Shown here one piece after another: positions 36,785 through 46,611 of a stretch of DNA of 64,000 nt. A model generated the notes under the pieces. The model had not been told where the DNA came from. It saw only the letters and a list, made by a program, of their open reading frames with translations, and made no database searches. Position 1 is the stretch's first letter. Every line of letters starts with the position of its first letter. A program made the position numbers and the translations under genes. Origin of the DNA: Nitrosospira multiformis (GTDB lineage: Bacteria > Pseudomonadota > Gammaproteobacteria > Burkholderiales > Nitrosomonadaceae); the NCBI GenBank assembly GCA_017306155.1, contig JAFKJB010000003.1:146068-210067 (forward strand), in the 5' to 3' direction.

Positions 36785-37678
36785 CTACCATCTCCCTGAG
36801 GCGCCGCCTCCGCCGAAACCGCCCCCGCCTCCGCCGAACCCGCCGCCACCACCGAAGCCGCCGGGACCACTCCTGCCACCCCACCCTCCATAGCCACCCG
36901 GCCAGCCGTGCCCTCCTCTGTAAATTCCGCTGCCGGCATGACCGAACAGGCTGATGAAAAACGCAAAGGCAGCGGCGATCAAGGCAAGTAATATCGAAGC
37001 GAATACCAGCCAGACGATAATGGCTGCCGCTGCGCTCATCAGTATCGCACCGAGAAAGCGGCCGAAAATGGACTGAAATACCTTGGCTGCAATGAAGAGC
37101 AGGATAAAGACAAAAATAATATTATTCACCAGGATATCAGCAGCGGCGGAAGAATCGCCACCACGGGCAGAACGGGCAGGCGGCGGCAAAGGTTCTCCTT
37201 CGACTACCCCTATTATTCGATCGACACCGGCATCTATGCCTGCCGCAAATCTCCCCTGTCTGAACTCCGGCACGATGGTCTCGTCAGTTATGCGTTTTGC
37301 CACGGCATCCGGGAGCACGCCCTCCAGACCATAGCCCACTTCCACGCGCACGGTTCTATCCTGCTTTGCAACCAGCAGCAGAACCCCGTCATCAATACCC
37401 TTGCGTCCCAGCTTCCAGGCATCGGCTACCCGAATTGAATACTGCTCGATGGTCTCAGGCTGGGTGGTGGAAACGATCAATACGGCAATCTGGCTGCCTT
37501 TCTTTGCTTCAAATGCAGCGAGCTTCTGCTCCAGCCGGGTAGTGTCGTTTGCAGAAAGTGTACCGGTAAGATCGGTAACGCGCGCTTTGAGAGGCGGAAT
37601 CGCGACATCCGCCATCGACAGGGAGGCGGAAATAAGCAGGGCGACGAATACGAGGATTTTTTTCCCGGCATGAATCAT
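36785..37678 (-). CDS. YgcG-like TPM-domain membrane protein
   Basis: A 297-aa protein with a signal peptide (ILVFVALLISASLSMADV), a periplasmic TPM domain (about residues 28-170, with TLSANDTTRLEQKLAAFEAK and DDGVLLLVAKQDRTVRVEVG), two or three membrane helices (about 190-250), and a glycine-rich tail of GGxGG type ending GASGRW. The start chosen at 37678 gives the signal peptide directly; a longer frame to 37777 does not. It belongs with lemA upstream, a common pairing. Confidence 0.87.
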   Translation of the reverse strand: MIHAGKKILVFVALLISASLSMADVAIPPLKARVTDLTGTLSANDTTRLEQKLAAFEAKKGSQIAVLIVSTTQPETIEQYSIRVADAWKLGRKGIDDGVLLLVAKQDRTVRVEVGYGLEGVLPDAVAKRITDETIVPEFRQGRFAAGIDAGVDRIIGVVEGEPLPPPARSARGGDSSAAADILVNNIIFVFILLFIAAKVFQSIFGRFLGAILMSAAAAIIVWLVFASILLALIAAAFAFFISLFGHAGSGIYRGGHGWPGGYGGWGGRSGPGGFGGGGGFGGGGGGFGGGGASGRW

Positions 37679-37904
37679 AAATAAAACCTTGCCATTTCTG
37701 GCTGATACCCCGAACAGGATGGGTGAAGCGCAGCGTAGCCCATCGAACAATGAGGAGCTACGGCTTACCGCCTCCACCTATCCTACTCACAGAGATTCAG
37801 AACGAAAGGATGAAGAATTCAACCTGATAAATGCTAATCAAAATACATGCAAACGAAAATTGAAGCCAGTTTCAAGTTCCAGGATCAGCAAGCGTCTCTT
37901 CCGC

Positions 37905-38498
37905 CTAGGGCTTGCCGAAATCCACCTTGGGCGCGGTTGAAATCGCTTTCTCGTCATCAACCGTGAGGCTGGGCTTCACCTTGTAGCCGAACACCATTGC
38001 GGTAAGGTTGGTAGGGAAGGAGCGCACCACGAGGTTGTATTCCTGAACCGCCTTGATGTAACGGTTACGCGCTACGGCAATACGATTTTCCGTACCTTCC
38101 AGCTGCGCCTGCAATTCCCGGAAATTGGCATCTGATTTCAGTTCCGGGTATTTCTCCACCACGACCAGCAAACGCGACAGGGCACCCGACAATTCCCCCT
38201 GGGCGCTCTGAAACTTCGCAAACGCCTCCGGGTCATTGAGAAGCTCAGGCGTGGCCTGGATGCTGCCCACCCTGGAGCGCGCATTGGTTACCCCCAGCAA
38301 CACCTCTTTCTCCTGGGCAGCAAAACCTTTTACAACATTCACCAGATTGGGGATGAGATCGGCACGGCGTTGATACTGGTTCAGCACCTCGCCCCAGCTT
38401 GCCTTGATCTGCTCATCCGTAGACTGCAAGGTATTGTATCCACAGCCACTCAAGCTCAACACCAGAAGCAATATCAGAGACCGCAGCAGATTGTTCAT
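37905..38498 (-). CDS. lemA: LemA-family lipoprotein
   Basis: A 197-aa protein. The N-terminal signal ends with lipobox LSG-C (SLILLLVLSLSGCGY). The LemA helical core follows: TDEQIKASWGEVLNQYQRRA, DLIPNLVNVVKGFA and the C-terminal YNLVVRSFPTNLTAMVFGYK. Function is unknown, but lemA commonly heads operons with TPM/YgcG genes, as here. About 225 bp separate it from the ygcG start. Confidence 0.9.
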   Translation of the reverse strand: MNNLLRSLILLLVLSLSGCGYNTLQSTDEQIKASWGEVLNQYQRRADLIPNLVNVVKGFAAQEKEVLLGVTNARSRVGSIQATPELLNDPEAFAKFQSAQGELSGALSRLLVVVEKYPELKSDANFRELQAQLEGTENRIAVARNRYIKAVQEYNLVVRSFPTNLTAMVFGYKVKPSLTVDDEKAISTAPKVDFGKP

Positions 38499-39007
38499 GA
38501 AAACCTTCCTGAAAAAATTGCAGATATATGGATAAGTATAGGCGAACTCATGAATAATGTAGTGGTTTAATTTGCACAGACGCGTTGATGGGTGGATTAT
38601 TTCGATGTAACGACATGCCTGCCGTTAGCATCCCGGTTTACCCCAAATACAGCTATTGATTGTTGAATCCCGGGTTTCATACCCGAGGTTTCCACCTGAT
38701 TATGGTCTGACACACGCCACGCGATATCTGCCCGCCCGGTGGTGAAGCGGTGCTCGCAGCAGCCGCCGTGCAAGGCTATCCAACTACTTACCAGTGAAGG
38801 GCTCCAGGAACACTCGATCAGTGCCGCAATTGATCGATGCTAATCTGATAGCTGCATTAACCGGCATAATTAATCAGCATAATTAAAATTATAAATTGCC
38901 GTGCGGTGATAGGGGACAATGATATCCTGCGAAAAGTTTCTATACAGATTACCGATCGAGCCCTTGGCAGACTGTCGCGCCCGGGTTCGGAAAATCCGGG
39001 AACAACA
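38499..39007. other. long region before the porin gene
   Basis: No gene is seen up to about 38905. Near the porin end the DNA is AT-rich with repeated GCATAATTAA (about 38866-38885), a likely promoter area. A possible upstream coding extension of the porin from GTG 38906 falls here. Confidence 0.35.
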
Positions 39008-40459
39008 GTGCGTTTATTCAAGATACTTCTTGTCTGTTACCTGCTATTTTCGGTCATGCTGGTACGGGCCGGAGTGACGGAACCAAACCCGCGCTTGGAA
39101 GATGCATTCGACTTCATGAATGTACTGGCGAAAAAGGGGCTCCACGACCTGAAGGAAGAGCGCTGGAATGCTTATGGCCAGTTCACCTACATTTCGAGTT
39201 GGAAAAGTGGATTTCCGGCTTCGTATACCAACCTGAACGGAAGTATCAACTCATTATTGCCGGGAAGCGAAAGAAGCTTTACCGGAACGGCGACGCTGTA
39301 CCTGGGGCTCAAGACATGGCATGGCGGCGAGATTTATTATGTGCCGGAAATGATATCCATGCGGCCTTTATCGGACTTGAAAGGGCTGGGTGGCGCCATA
39401 CAGAACTTCGAACTGCAAAAAGGCGGTAGCGAGACCCCTATCTATTACCAATCCCGGTTATTTTTCAAACAGACTTTTGGATTTGGCGGGGAACGCATAC
39501 AACTTACTTCCGATCCGATGCAACTCGGAACAACGGTGGATAGCAGGCGCCTTGTACTGCGGTTTGGCAATTTCAGCGTGATTGATTTCTTCGATAAGAA
39601 TTCATACTCCGGCGACCTGCGCAGGCAATTCTTAAATATGGCCTTCATGACCTACGCAGCCTTCGATTTCGCTGCGGATGCAAGAGGATATACCTGGGGC
39701 GGGGTAGCCGAATATTTTCATGATGACTGGACGTTCCGCTTCAGCCACGTAGCCACCGCCATCGATCCCAACCAGATCCCCCTCGACATGAGGGTATTCA
39801 AATATTACGGACAGCAAGTTGAAGTTGAACGCCGCCATTTGTTGAATGACTATCCTGGTGCTGTCAGGATACTGGCTTACCGTAATCATGAAAACATGGG
39901 TAAATTCAGCGATGCCATTGCTGCTTTCCGTTCCGATCCCGATAAAAATGCCACGACCTGTACGGGCTTCAATTACGGATCAGGTAATGCAGGAGCACCG
40001 GATTTATGCTGGGCGCGCAAACCGAACGACAAGATGGGCATAGGGATCAATATTGAGCAGCAAGTACTGGATGGCATCGGTTTATTCTTTCGCGGAATGT
40101 ACAGCGACGGCAAAACTGAAGTGTATTCCTATACCTCTACCGACAGATCGATTTCACTTGGCGCTCTGGTTAACGGCTTCCGTTGGGGGCGGAACAGAGA
40201 TCTGCTTGGCATCGGATTCGCTGCGGGCTGGATTTCGAGCCGGCATGCCAAATACTTGAACATGGGGGGTGTCGACGGATTTATCGGGGATGGCCGGATC
40301 AAGGCGCGCGCAGAGGACGTAGTGGATATTTTCTATAGCGCCAATGTGCTAAATTCCCTTTGGGTGACCGCCGATTATCAGCACATTACCAACCCTGGTT
40401 TCAATGCCGATCGCGGCCCTGTGAATATCTATGGGCTTAGAGTCCATGCCGAGTTCTAA
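39008..40459 (+). CDS. carbohydrate-selective porin (OprB-like)
   Basis: A 483-aa outer-membrane porin from GTG 39008, where a signal peptide begins (RLFKILLVCYLLFSVMLVRA). An in-frame GTG at 38906 would add 34 residues and bury the signal. The mature protein has many short amphipathic strands (TATLYLGLKTWHGGEIYYVP, RLVLRFGNFSVIDFFDKNSY) and ends with NIYGLRVHAEF, a terminal Phe as in barrels. OprB-type porins admit sugars or small solutes; specificity is not known. It stands alone. Confidence 0.8.
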   Translation: MRLFKILLVCYLLFSVMLVRAGVTEPNPRLEDAFDFMNVLAKKGLHDLKEERWNAYGQFTYISSWKSGFPASYTNLNGSINSLLPGSERSFTGTATLYLGLKTWHGGEIYYVPEMISMRPLSDLKGLGGAIQNFELQKGGSETPIYYQSRLFFKQTFGFGGERIQLTSDPMQLGTTVDSRRLVLRFGNFSVIDFFDKNSYSGDLRRQFLNMAFMTYAAFDFAADARGYTWGGVAEYFHDDWTFRFSHVATAIDPNQIPLDMRVFKYYGQQVEVERRHLLNDYPGAVRILAYRNHENMGKFSDAIAAFRSDPDKNATTCTGFNYGSGNAGAPDLCWARKPNDKMGIGINIEQQVLDGIGLFFRGMYSDGKTEVYSYTSTDRSISLGALVNGFRWGRNRDLLGIGFAAGWISSRHAKYLNMGGVDGFIGDGRIKARAEDVVDIFYSANVLNSLWVTADYQHITNPGFNADRGPVNIYGLRVHAEF

Positions 40460-40552
40460 AAATTGTCATCCCGATTATCCCGATGTCCGAAATTACTTGG
40501 CCACTCCATAAGGACAGAAATAAGGACGGGTGCCGCACGCGGATTCCGCGAT

Positions 40553-41377
40553 TTATTCCGGGGCCTTCAGGGTCAGCATGGTACTTTGGGCAAAACACAG
40601 ATCCTCCCATGTCTTCGCTTTGGCAACCAGCGTGCGCAGCAGATAAGCCGGATGATAGGTGACGATCACCGGAATACCTTTATGCTGATGGATTCTGCCC
40701 CGAAGACTGCCTATGCTTGCATCGGTATCGAGCAGATTCCTGGCGGCGGTTTTTCCGAGTGCGATAATCAGCCTCGGCTTGATCAGCTCGATTTGCCGTG
40801 CGAGGTATGGCTCACAACATTGCGCTTCGTCGTCCGAAGGCTCGCGATTACCCGGTGGACGGCATTTTACGATGTTGGCTATAAAGACGTTCCGACCGCG
40901 CTTCAAACCAATGGCGGCCAACATATTATCCAACAGTTTGCCTGCCTGCCCCACGAAGGGTTCACCTAGCGCGTCTTCCTGCGCGCCCGGTCCTTCGCCC
41001 ACATAAAGCCAGTCTGCATCCGGATCCCCCACGCCAAACACTGTGCGCGTACGCGAGCTGCATAGCCGGCAGGCTACACAGCCTTCCACGCTCTCTTTAA
41101 GCTGATCCCAGTCCATCTGCAGAATCGTTGCCCGGCGCTTCTCTGTTACGTCCTTTGTCACGTCATCAGATCGCATGCAAGCTTGTTCCGCCTGTTCTTC
41201 GAATTCAGGATGCGCAACAATCGGCACTACCGTCTCAGTCGATTCCAGCACTGAGGATACACTCTCATCTTCGGTACGCTTATCTTCAGTAAGCTCCCTG
41301 ACGCGCCATACCGGCGTCAACCCCAATTCTTTGAGTATTTCGCCGCGTCTGGCCCGTTTTCTATCGTTGCTGATCAC
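40553..41377 (-). CDS. family 4-type uracil-DNA glycosylase
   Basis: A 274-aa protein. The C-terminal ~190 residues are an Fe-S uracil-DNA glycosylase: CVACRLC, the active-site motif VGEGPGAQEDALGEPFVG, the second cluster Cys set in VKCRPPGNREP and EAQCCEPYL, and the late VTYHPAYLLR. It removes uracil from DNA. The N-terminal ~80 residues are acidic and low in complexity, as in many proteobacterial members. It overlaps rimI by four bases in the tsaB-rimI-UDG operon. Confidence 0.9.
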   Translation of the reverse strand: MISNDRKRARRGEILKELGLTPVWRVRELTEDKRTEDESVSSVLESTETVVPIVAHPEFEEQAEQACMRSDDVTKDVTEKRRATILQMDWDQLKESVEGCVACRLCSSRTRTVFGVGDPDADWLYVGEGPGAQEDALGEPFVGQAGKLLDNMLAAIGLKRGRNVFIANIVKCRPPGNREPSDDEAQCCEPYLARQIELIKPRLIIALGKTAARNLLDTDASIGSLRGRIHQHKGIPVIVTYHPAYLLRTLVAKAKTWEDLCFAQSTMLTLKAPE

Positions 41378-41835
41378 AACACCAGTTCCATTACCAGCGA
41401 ATCTTCACGCCCGCCCATCGCGGGATAGTAGTCCTTGCGCTTCCCGATCTGCCTGAATCCGAGGCGCTCGTACAGCCTGGCAGCAGCATGGTTGGATTCG
41501 CGCACATCCAGAAACATGGTGAGCGCCAGCTGCTCCCTTGCAATCCCGATGAAATGGCGCAACAATTTTTCACCCCAACCCTGTCCTTGTGATTCCGGCG
41601 CAATACTGAGCGTCAGCAAATGTGCTTCTTCCGCCCCGATTGTCATGACGCCATATCCAAAGATATATCCGTCCTGCTCCAATACCCGGCAATGATAGCC
41701 TGCGTCGAGCGAATCGCTGAAATTGCCTTGAGTCCACGGAAAAAGAAAAACTTCCCTTTCAATCGTCACTACCGCGTCGAGGTCTGACGGGAGCATTGGC
41801 CTTATTCGATGCGCTTCCTGCAATTGGGCACTCAT
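41374..41835 (-). CDS. rimI: ribosomal protein S18 alanine N-acetyltransferase RimI
   Basis: A 153-aa GNAT protein. The acetyl-CoA loop is SIAPESQGQGWGEKLLRHFI, followed by FLDVRESNHAAARLYERLGF and the Tyr-rich KRKDYYPAM loop typical of RimI. It overlaps tsaB (41832-41835) and the UDG gene (41374-41377), so the three are one transcript. Confidence 0.9.
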   Translation of the reverse strand: MSAQLQEAHRIRPMLPSDLDAVVTIEREVFLFPWTQGNFSDSLDAGYHCRVLEQDGYIFGYGVMTIGAEEAHLLTLSIAPESQGQGWGEKLLRHFIGIAREQLALTMFLDVRESNHAAARLYERLGFRQIGKRKDYYPAMGGREDSLVMELVL

Positions 41836-42509
41836 CGCTCCTTTTCCTTCAGGGCCACCTTGTTCCGAATATAGAGCGGAGCGGCATCAGCCGGATCGAC
41901 ACCCTGTCCCCTCGCGAATCTGGGTGCAGCCAGTTGTACTATTGCGCGCGCATCCGGCCGGACACCGCGGATGATGTGATTGAGGTAGCCTTCGTAGCGT
42001 GAGCGCAGCACTTCGGGATACATATCGAATCCGCTGCCGCAACCCGTCCAGTCCTGCTCCTGTATCTGTATCGGAGGCGCATCTTGCGGCAGGCAGAGTG
42101 TAGGCTCGCTCACGGCTTGCCATTCATCCAGCACTTTCCTGTAAGCGGCATGATAGATCTCCTGCATGCGCGCATCCAGCGCGACGATGACCCGTGTTCC
42201 ACCCGCTTGCTGTGCCAATGCTTCCAATGTCCCTATTCCAATCACTGGCAGCCCCGCCCCGCAAGCCAGTCCCTGCGCTATTCCGCAGGCAATGCGCAGC
42301 CCGGTGAAGGATCCGGGACCCGAACCGAAAGCGATGCCGTCCAGTTGTGTCAGCGCCAGCCCGGTTTCACCCAGCATTCGGCTCACCATCGGCAATACCA
42401 GCTCGGAATGGCGCTGTCCCGCAAGAACCTCTTCACCGAGGATGTCACGCTCCAGCCACAGTGCAACAGAACAATATTCGCTGGATGTATCGAAAGCGAG
42501 AATTTTCAA
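41832..42509 (-). CDS. tsaB: tRNA t6A biosynthesis protein TsaB
   Basis: A 225-aa ASKHA-fold protein that scaffolds TsaD for N6-threonylcarbamoyladenosine formation. It opens MKILAFDTSSEYCSVALWLE and carries the typical GSGPGSFTGLRIACGIAQGL block (about residues 63-82). It leads the tsaB-rimI-UDG operon. Confidence 0.93.
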   Translation of the reverse strand: MKILAFDTSSEYCSVALWLERDILGEEVLAGQRHSELVLPMVSRMLGETGLALTQLDGIAFGSGPGSFTGLRIACGIAQGLACGAGLPVIGIGTLEALAQQAGGTRVIVALDARMQEIYHAAYRKVLDEWQAVSEPTLCLPQDAPPIQIQEQDWTGCGSGFDMYPEVLRSRYEGYLNHIIRGVRPDARAIVQLAAPRFARGQGVDPADAAPLYIRNKVALKEKER

Positions 42510-42647
42510 GGCAAAATCGAATAAATATCGAGGATAATGTCAGTACAATGACAACTGCCGTATGGAAACTTCGGCGGAAAAATCATTGTCTATTGTTGAG
42601 CAACACTCCAGTTCGTTTAACTTTATCACTAATCGCACGGAGGAGTC

Positions 42648-43088
42648 ATGAGCATCACGTGGATTCTGGTTGCAAATGCAAGCGCAGCATATCTTTACGC
42701 AAACTACGGACCAAGAAAAGGATTACAGAAGCTCAGGGAATTCCGGCATGACGCCAGCAGGGAGAAGCGGGTGGACCTGGTTACCGATCGCCCGGGACAT
42801 AACAGAAGTAACGGGAATGGGCGCGGCTCCTACCTACCCGCCACCGATCCAAAGCAGCATGAGGCATGGACTTTCGCCTCGCAGCTAGCCCGGGAACTCG
42901 AGAATGGGCGTAAAACCAACAGTTATCAACGCCTGATCCTGGTTGTATCGGCCCCATTTATCGGCCTCATCAACAGCAATCTGGGAAGCCAGGTGCGTAA
43001 CCTCGTGAGCGATACTTTTGAAAAGGATTACACCAGGGCCAATGAAAGAAACCTGGCAAAACAACTGGAGAGCTGCATTTATCTTTGA
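42648..43088 (+). CDS. host-attachment-family protein
   Basis: A 146-aa protein of the Host_attach (PF10116) type. It starts ITWILVANASAAYLYANYGP and has EAWTFASQLARELENGRKTN and RLILVVSAPFIGLINSNLGS, both typical. The family name comes from a plant-associated bacterium; its biochemical role is unproven. A GGAGG site precedes the ATG. It stands alone and diverges from tsaB. Confidence 0.8.
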   Translation: MSITWILVANASAAYLYANYGPRKGLQKLREFRHDASREKRVDLVTDRPGHNRSNGNGRGSYLPATDPKQHEAWTFASQLARELENGRKTNSYQRLILVVSAPFIGLINSNLGSQVRNLVSDTFEKDYTRANERNLAKQLESCIYL

Positions 43089-43114
43089 TTATTCACCTAT
43101 TTAGGATGATTTGA

Positions 43115-43681
43115 TTATCCTTCCAGAGACCAGCGGCCGATCTGCGTATAAACCGAACCGTCGCTGGTCCGGTCCGATTTAACCAATACCCACTCCCGCG
43201 CCCGCCACACCATCGGTTCTGCCAGTTCAGGCAGCGTTTTACAGGATGCATTCCTCATGAGCGTGATATGGGGCTTGTAAGGCCGCTGCTCCAATGAAAA
43301 TCCTGCTGATGAAAGTCTGCTCTGCAAAGCTTCGACCAGATCGATGAGCGACTGGGGAATTGCGCTGATTTCCGCATAAACGATATTCTTGCGCTTCCAT
43401 ATGCAGATTCTTTCGATAGGAAGATCGAAAGCGCGCAGCCCGGAATCCTTGATTTCATCCACTGTCTTGTATAAAGCCGTCATTTGGCTTGTATTCACCT
43501 CTCCTACAAAAACCAACGTGAGGTGAATATTCTCTGTTTTTATTTTCCGCCCCTCGCAAGCCGATGCCAACCGCCCGGCCAGGCGTCCCAGCCGCATGCG
43601 GGTTTCCTTGTCGGGCCATATCGCAAAAAACAGGCGTATTGCCTTTTTCCTGGTTTCTTCAGCCGTCTGGTTGCCATTCAT
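43115..43681 (-). CDS. thpR: RNA 2',3'-cyclic phosphodiesterase
   Basis: A 188-aa 2H-phosphoesterase. The two HxTx motifs are HLTL in NIHLTLVFVGEV and HITL in KPHITLMRNA. It opens the 2',3'-cyclic phosphate of RNA ends. The start gives an N-terminus with the usual RLFFAIWPDKETRMRL segment. Confidence 0.9.
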   Translation of the reverse strand: MNGNQTAEETRKKAIRLFFAIWPDKETRMRLGRLAGRLASACEGRKIKTENIHLTLVFVGEVNTSQMTALYKTVDEIKDSGLRAFDLPIERICIWKRKNIVYAEISAIPQSLIDLVEALQSRLSSAGFSLEQRPYKPHITLMRNASCKTLPELAEPMVWRAREWVLVKSDRTSDGSVYTQIGRWSLEG

Positions 43682-43738
43682 CTACCCGCTCACCCGCCGG
43701 TCACTTTCCGCTGAATTTACGTCCTGATTATTTTTCGC

Positions 43739-44236
43739 TCAGTCATTCGCTTGATTTATTCGGGTAATCAGACATACCGCTTCCGCTTCTATTCCCTCGC
43801 CTCGCCCTACCGGACCAAGACGTTCGGCCGTCTTGGCCTTGACGTTGACGTCCCCAGACTGCATGCCCAGGTCCTGCGCAATATTCGCGATCATGGAAGG
43901 TATATGAGCCGCCATTTTAGGCGCCTGCGCGATGATCGTGGCATCGACATTCACCACCCTGTAGCCGCGCTCCGCAAGGAGGTTGCCCACATTCCGCAGC
44001 AGCACGCGGCTGTCAATATTCCTGTAACGCGGATCAGTGTCAGAAAAATGACGGCCGATGTCACCCAATGCCGCAGCTCCCAGTACCGCGTCACAGATTG
44101 CATGCAGCAGCACATCCGCGTCGGAATGCCCCAGCAAGCCTCTCTCGTAGGGAATGGCGACACCGCCGATAATAAGCTTGCGACCTTCGACCAGCTGATG
44201 TACATCAAAACCCTGCCCGATTCTGAACCCGCTCAT
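43739..44236 (-). CDS. ispF: 2-C-methyl-D-erythritol 2,4-cyclodiphosphate synthase
   Basis: A 165-aa MEP-pathway enzyme. It starts [20 protein letters not shown] with the metal Asp-x-His, then [19 protein letters not shown] and the C-terminal [19 protein letters not shown]. The start at 44236 has AAGAGGTG just upstream; an upstream in-frame ATG at 44269 does not. It lies in the ispD-ispF pair, about 300 bp from ispD. Confidence 0.95.
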   Translation of the reverse strand: MSGFRIGQGFDVHQLVEGRKLIIGGVAIPYERGLLGHSDADVLLHAICDAVLGAAALGDIGRHFSDTDPRYRNIDSRVLLRNVGNLLAERGYRVVNVDATIIAQAPKMAAHIPSMIANIAQDLGMQSGDVNVKAKTAERLGPVGRGEGIEAEAVCLITRINQAND

Positions 44237-44535
44237 TATCACCTCTTCTTGTTTAATTCCGGGAAACACATGAGAAATAGTAGCCGGTGCCAGTAGCCGT
44301 GCTTTGGACTCTCGACTTTGCCCGGCTCGTCAGATGAGCCGGACCTGCTTATCCTTATGTGATTAAATTTCCCCGGCGCATTGCCGGTATCTGTAGATGG
44401 GCGCAGGCGTTAGTTGTAACTCACTCTGCGGCGAGACAATTTCCATCATACAAATAAGACGGGCTTTGCCGGCATCCTGTTCACCGATTCCGGATCTCCA
44501 ACTGCGTTCAGCTGGCTGATAAACTGCAACCGTCA

Positions 44536-45240
44536 TTACACTACTCGCAGATTTTTCAGTATCAACTCCGCCAGCGCGAGATCCTGAGGATAAGTAACTT
44601 TCAGGTTGCGCGCATCGCTCAGGACCAGTTTTGGGTGCAGACCCAGTGCCTCGATCGCGCCCGCATCGTCCGTCATGGTTACGCCTCCAGCCCTGCTCAG
44701 GGCATCCACCAGGGTTCGGTACCGGAACATCTGCGGTGTTTGCGCCTGCCAGAGGCTTTCCCTCGGTTCCGTACGTTCAATCCGGCAAGCGGGACTGCTT
44801 CGCTTCAAGGTGTCTGCGACCGGAACCGCAAGCAATCCGCCCACTTCGTCTTCTTCCAGTTCATCGATCAGTTTGTCCAGAAGCTTCTCTCCTAAACAGG
44901 GCCGTGCAGCATCGTGAACCAGCACCCAGTCATCATCCTCGATAGCCGTCTCTTCCTGCGCTGCTTTTAAACCATTCAGCACGGTTTCGGCCCGTGTAGC
45001 TCCCCCGCATTCGAGCATCGACAGCTTGTTTGAAAATTCTGACCAGTCATACCGCGTCCACTCTCCATCTCCCGGAGATAGCACAACAAAGACTCGGGAA
45101 AGTCGCGGCGATTTGCACAACGTTGCCAGCGCGTGATAGATCATGGGTTTTCCCGCCAGGGGCAAATATTGCTTGGGCATCGAGTCGCCCATGCGCGAGC
45201 CTGAACCTGCCGCCGGGATGAGTGCGAAAAAATTTTGCAT
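44536..45240 (-). CDS. ispD: 2-C-methyl-D-erythritol 4-phosphate cytidylyltransferase
   Basis: A 234-aa enzyme that forms CDP-ME in isoprenoid synthesis. The nucleotide-binding motif [20 protein letters not shown] is at the start, followed by [16 protein letters not shown] and the [12 protein letters not shown] segment. The start at 45240 is favoured over 45279 because family similarity begins at FFALIPAAG. ispF follows on the same strand. Confidence 0.94.
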   Translation of the reverse strand: MQNFFALIPAAGSGSRMGDSMPKQYLPLAGKPMIYHALATLCKSPRLSRVFVVLSPGDGEWTRYDWSEFSNKLSMLECGGATRAETVLNGLKAAQEETAIEDDDWVLVHDAARPCLGEKLLDKLIDELEEDEVGGLLAVPVADTLKRSSPACRIERTEPRESLWQAQTPQMFRYRTLVDALSRAGGVTMTDDAGAIEALGLHPKLVLSDARNLKVTYPQDLALAELILKNLRVV

Positions 45241-45551
45241 TGGTATTACAGGAAGGAGATAGCTGAATTGATGAGCCAAACGAAGGCAGGCGCGTGAATA
45301 TGCGCTAAACCATGAAAATTAGCAATGTTTAGCAATGGAAATACGATGGAAACGCTGCGAGGAAGCATCCGCCTGACTGGATACCTTTAACCTGTAAGAT
45401 TTTACAGCTACCGGCGTTTTTAATCTTGTCCTTTAATATGTCCTTTAGGTACTTGTACCACGGAGCCATACAGAAAAATGAGGCTCATACAGCTTTTTTG
45501 AACCCCTTGCTTAAAAATTGATTAATCTTCCCGTTTCCAGGTGCAGAGAAC
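45241..45551. promoter_or_regulatory. divergent region between ispD and the sigma-54-type activator
   Basis: This 311-bp gap has no gene. It contains the close direct repeats TTAGCAATG (twice near 45320) and GTCCTTTA (twice near 45430), possibly regulatory, and no clear promoter consensus. Confidence 0.35.
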
Positions 45552-46526
45552 ATGATTGGACAATCCCCTGCCTTCGCAAAAATTACCCAGCTCATTGAGA
45601 AAATCGCAGGTTGCGACGCACCTGTTCTTATCGAAGGCGAAACCGGCACAGGAAAAGAACTGGCTGCCCAGGCAATTCACGCCAGCAGCGCGAGGCGAGA
45701 CGGGCCGTTTGTGCCGATAAATTGCGGCGCCATTCCGGATATCCTGATCGAAAACGAACTGTTCGGACACGAACGGGATTCCTATACCGGAGCGCAGTCG
45801 AAACGTCCGGATCTGATTGCCCACACGCAACCCGGCACACTGTTTCTGGATGAAGTGGATGCGCTATCTCCCAAAGCGCAGGTTACCCTGCTCCGGTTCT
45901 TTCAGGATCAGCAATACTCTCCGCTGGGAAGCAGGACGGCACGCTCTGCAAGTACGAGGATAATCATCGCCAGCAACAGAAATTTGGGGCACCTGGCCGA
46001 GAAAGGCGAGTTCCGGCTTGATCTTCTGTTTCGCCTTAAAATCATGTATCTCACCCTGCCGCCACTCCGCGAGCGTCAGGGTGACGCAGTTCTGCTGGCA
46101 GACTACTTCCTGCGCGAATGCTCTGCGCGCTTTAACCGCGGCAACAAAACCTTGCATCCGAATACTGTCGCATGGTTTGATAAATACAGTTGGCCCGGGA
46201 ATATACGGGAACTGGAAAACCTGATCTATCGGGAGTATCTTCTTGCCGACGGCCCTGTCATAAATATCACATCGCTCGTACCCACAATAGTCGAACGGCG
46301 ATCAGGGTTTGACCGCCGCCTCCCCGAGTTGAACGGCTTGAGCTTTACCGAAGCCAAAAACCGCGCCATAGCGGCTTTTGAACAATATTACCTTGTCGAA
46401 GCCATGGTCAAAGCGCAAGGTAACGTGACGAGAGCTGCGAGCCTCGTCGGAAAAGACCGCCGCGCATTTGGGAAATTACTGAAAAAGCATAGTATGAGCA
46501 AGAACAAGCTCCTTCTGGAACACTGA
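45552..46526 (+). CDS. sigma-54-type AAA+ activator without a sensor domain
   Basis: A 324-aa protein consisting of an AAA+ core and a Fis-type DNA-binding end. Walker A is G29-E-T-G-T-G-K35, Walker B LFLDEVD (D100-E101), and the arginine-finger region GEFRLDLLFRLKIM. The C-terminal helix-turn-helix is GNVTRAASLVGKDRRAFGKL. The loop that contacts sigma-54 normally reads GAFTGA but is D76-S-Y-T-G-A81 here. There is no receiver, PAS or GAF domain, so control must come from a partner or from expression level. Start ATG 45552 has AGGTG upstream. The targets are unknown. Confidence 0.82.
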   Translation: MIGQSPAFAKITQLIEKIAGCDAPVLIEGETGTGKELAAQAIHASSARRDGPFVPINCGAIPDILIENELFGHERDSYTGAQSKRPDLIAHTQPGTLFLDEVDALSPKAQVTLLRFFQDQQYSPLGSRTARSASTRIIIASNRNLGHLAEKGEFRLDLLFRLKIMYLTLPPLRERQGDAVLLADYFLRECSARFNRGNKTLHPNTVAWFDKYSWPGNIRELENLIYREYLLADGPVINITSLVPTIVERRSGFDRRLPELNGLSFTEAKNRAIAAFEQYYLVEAMVKAQGNVTRAASLVGKDRRAFGKLLKKHSMSKNKLLLEH

Positions 46527-46611
46527 TTCTCCTGTGCGCACCCGGCAGGAAAGCAGGCAGAACAATAGATCGCCTGAAAAGCGAGGAAACGGGTAGGGAA
46601 ATCCATTTCTC

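Noticed and set aside
44237-44535. tRNA or small RNA between ispF and ispD
   Set aside because: Short hairpins are present, but no cloverleaf with T-loop and acceptor stem can be drawn.
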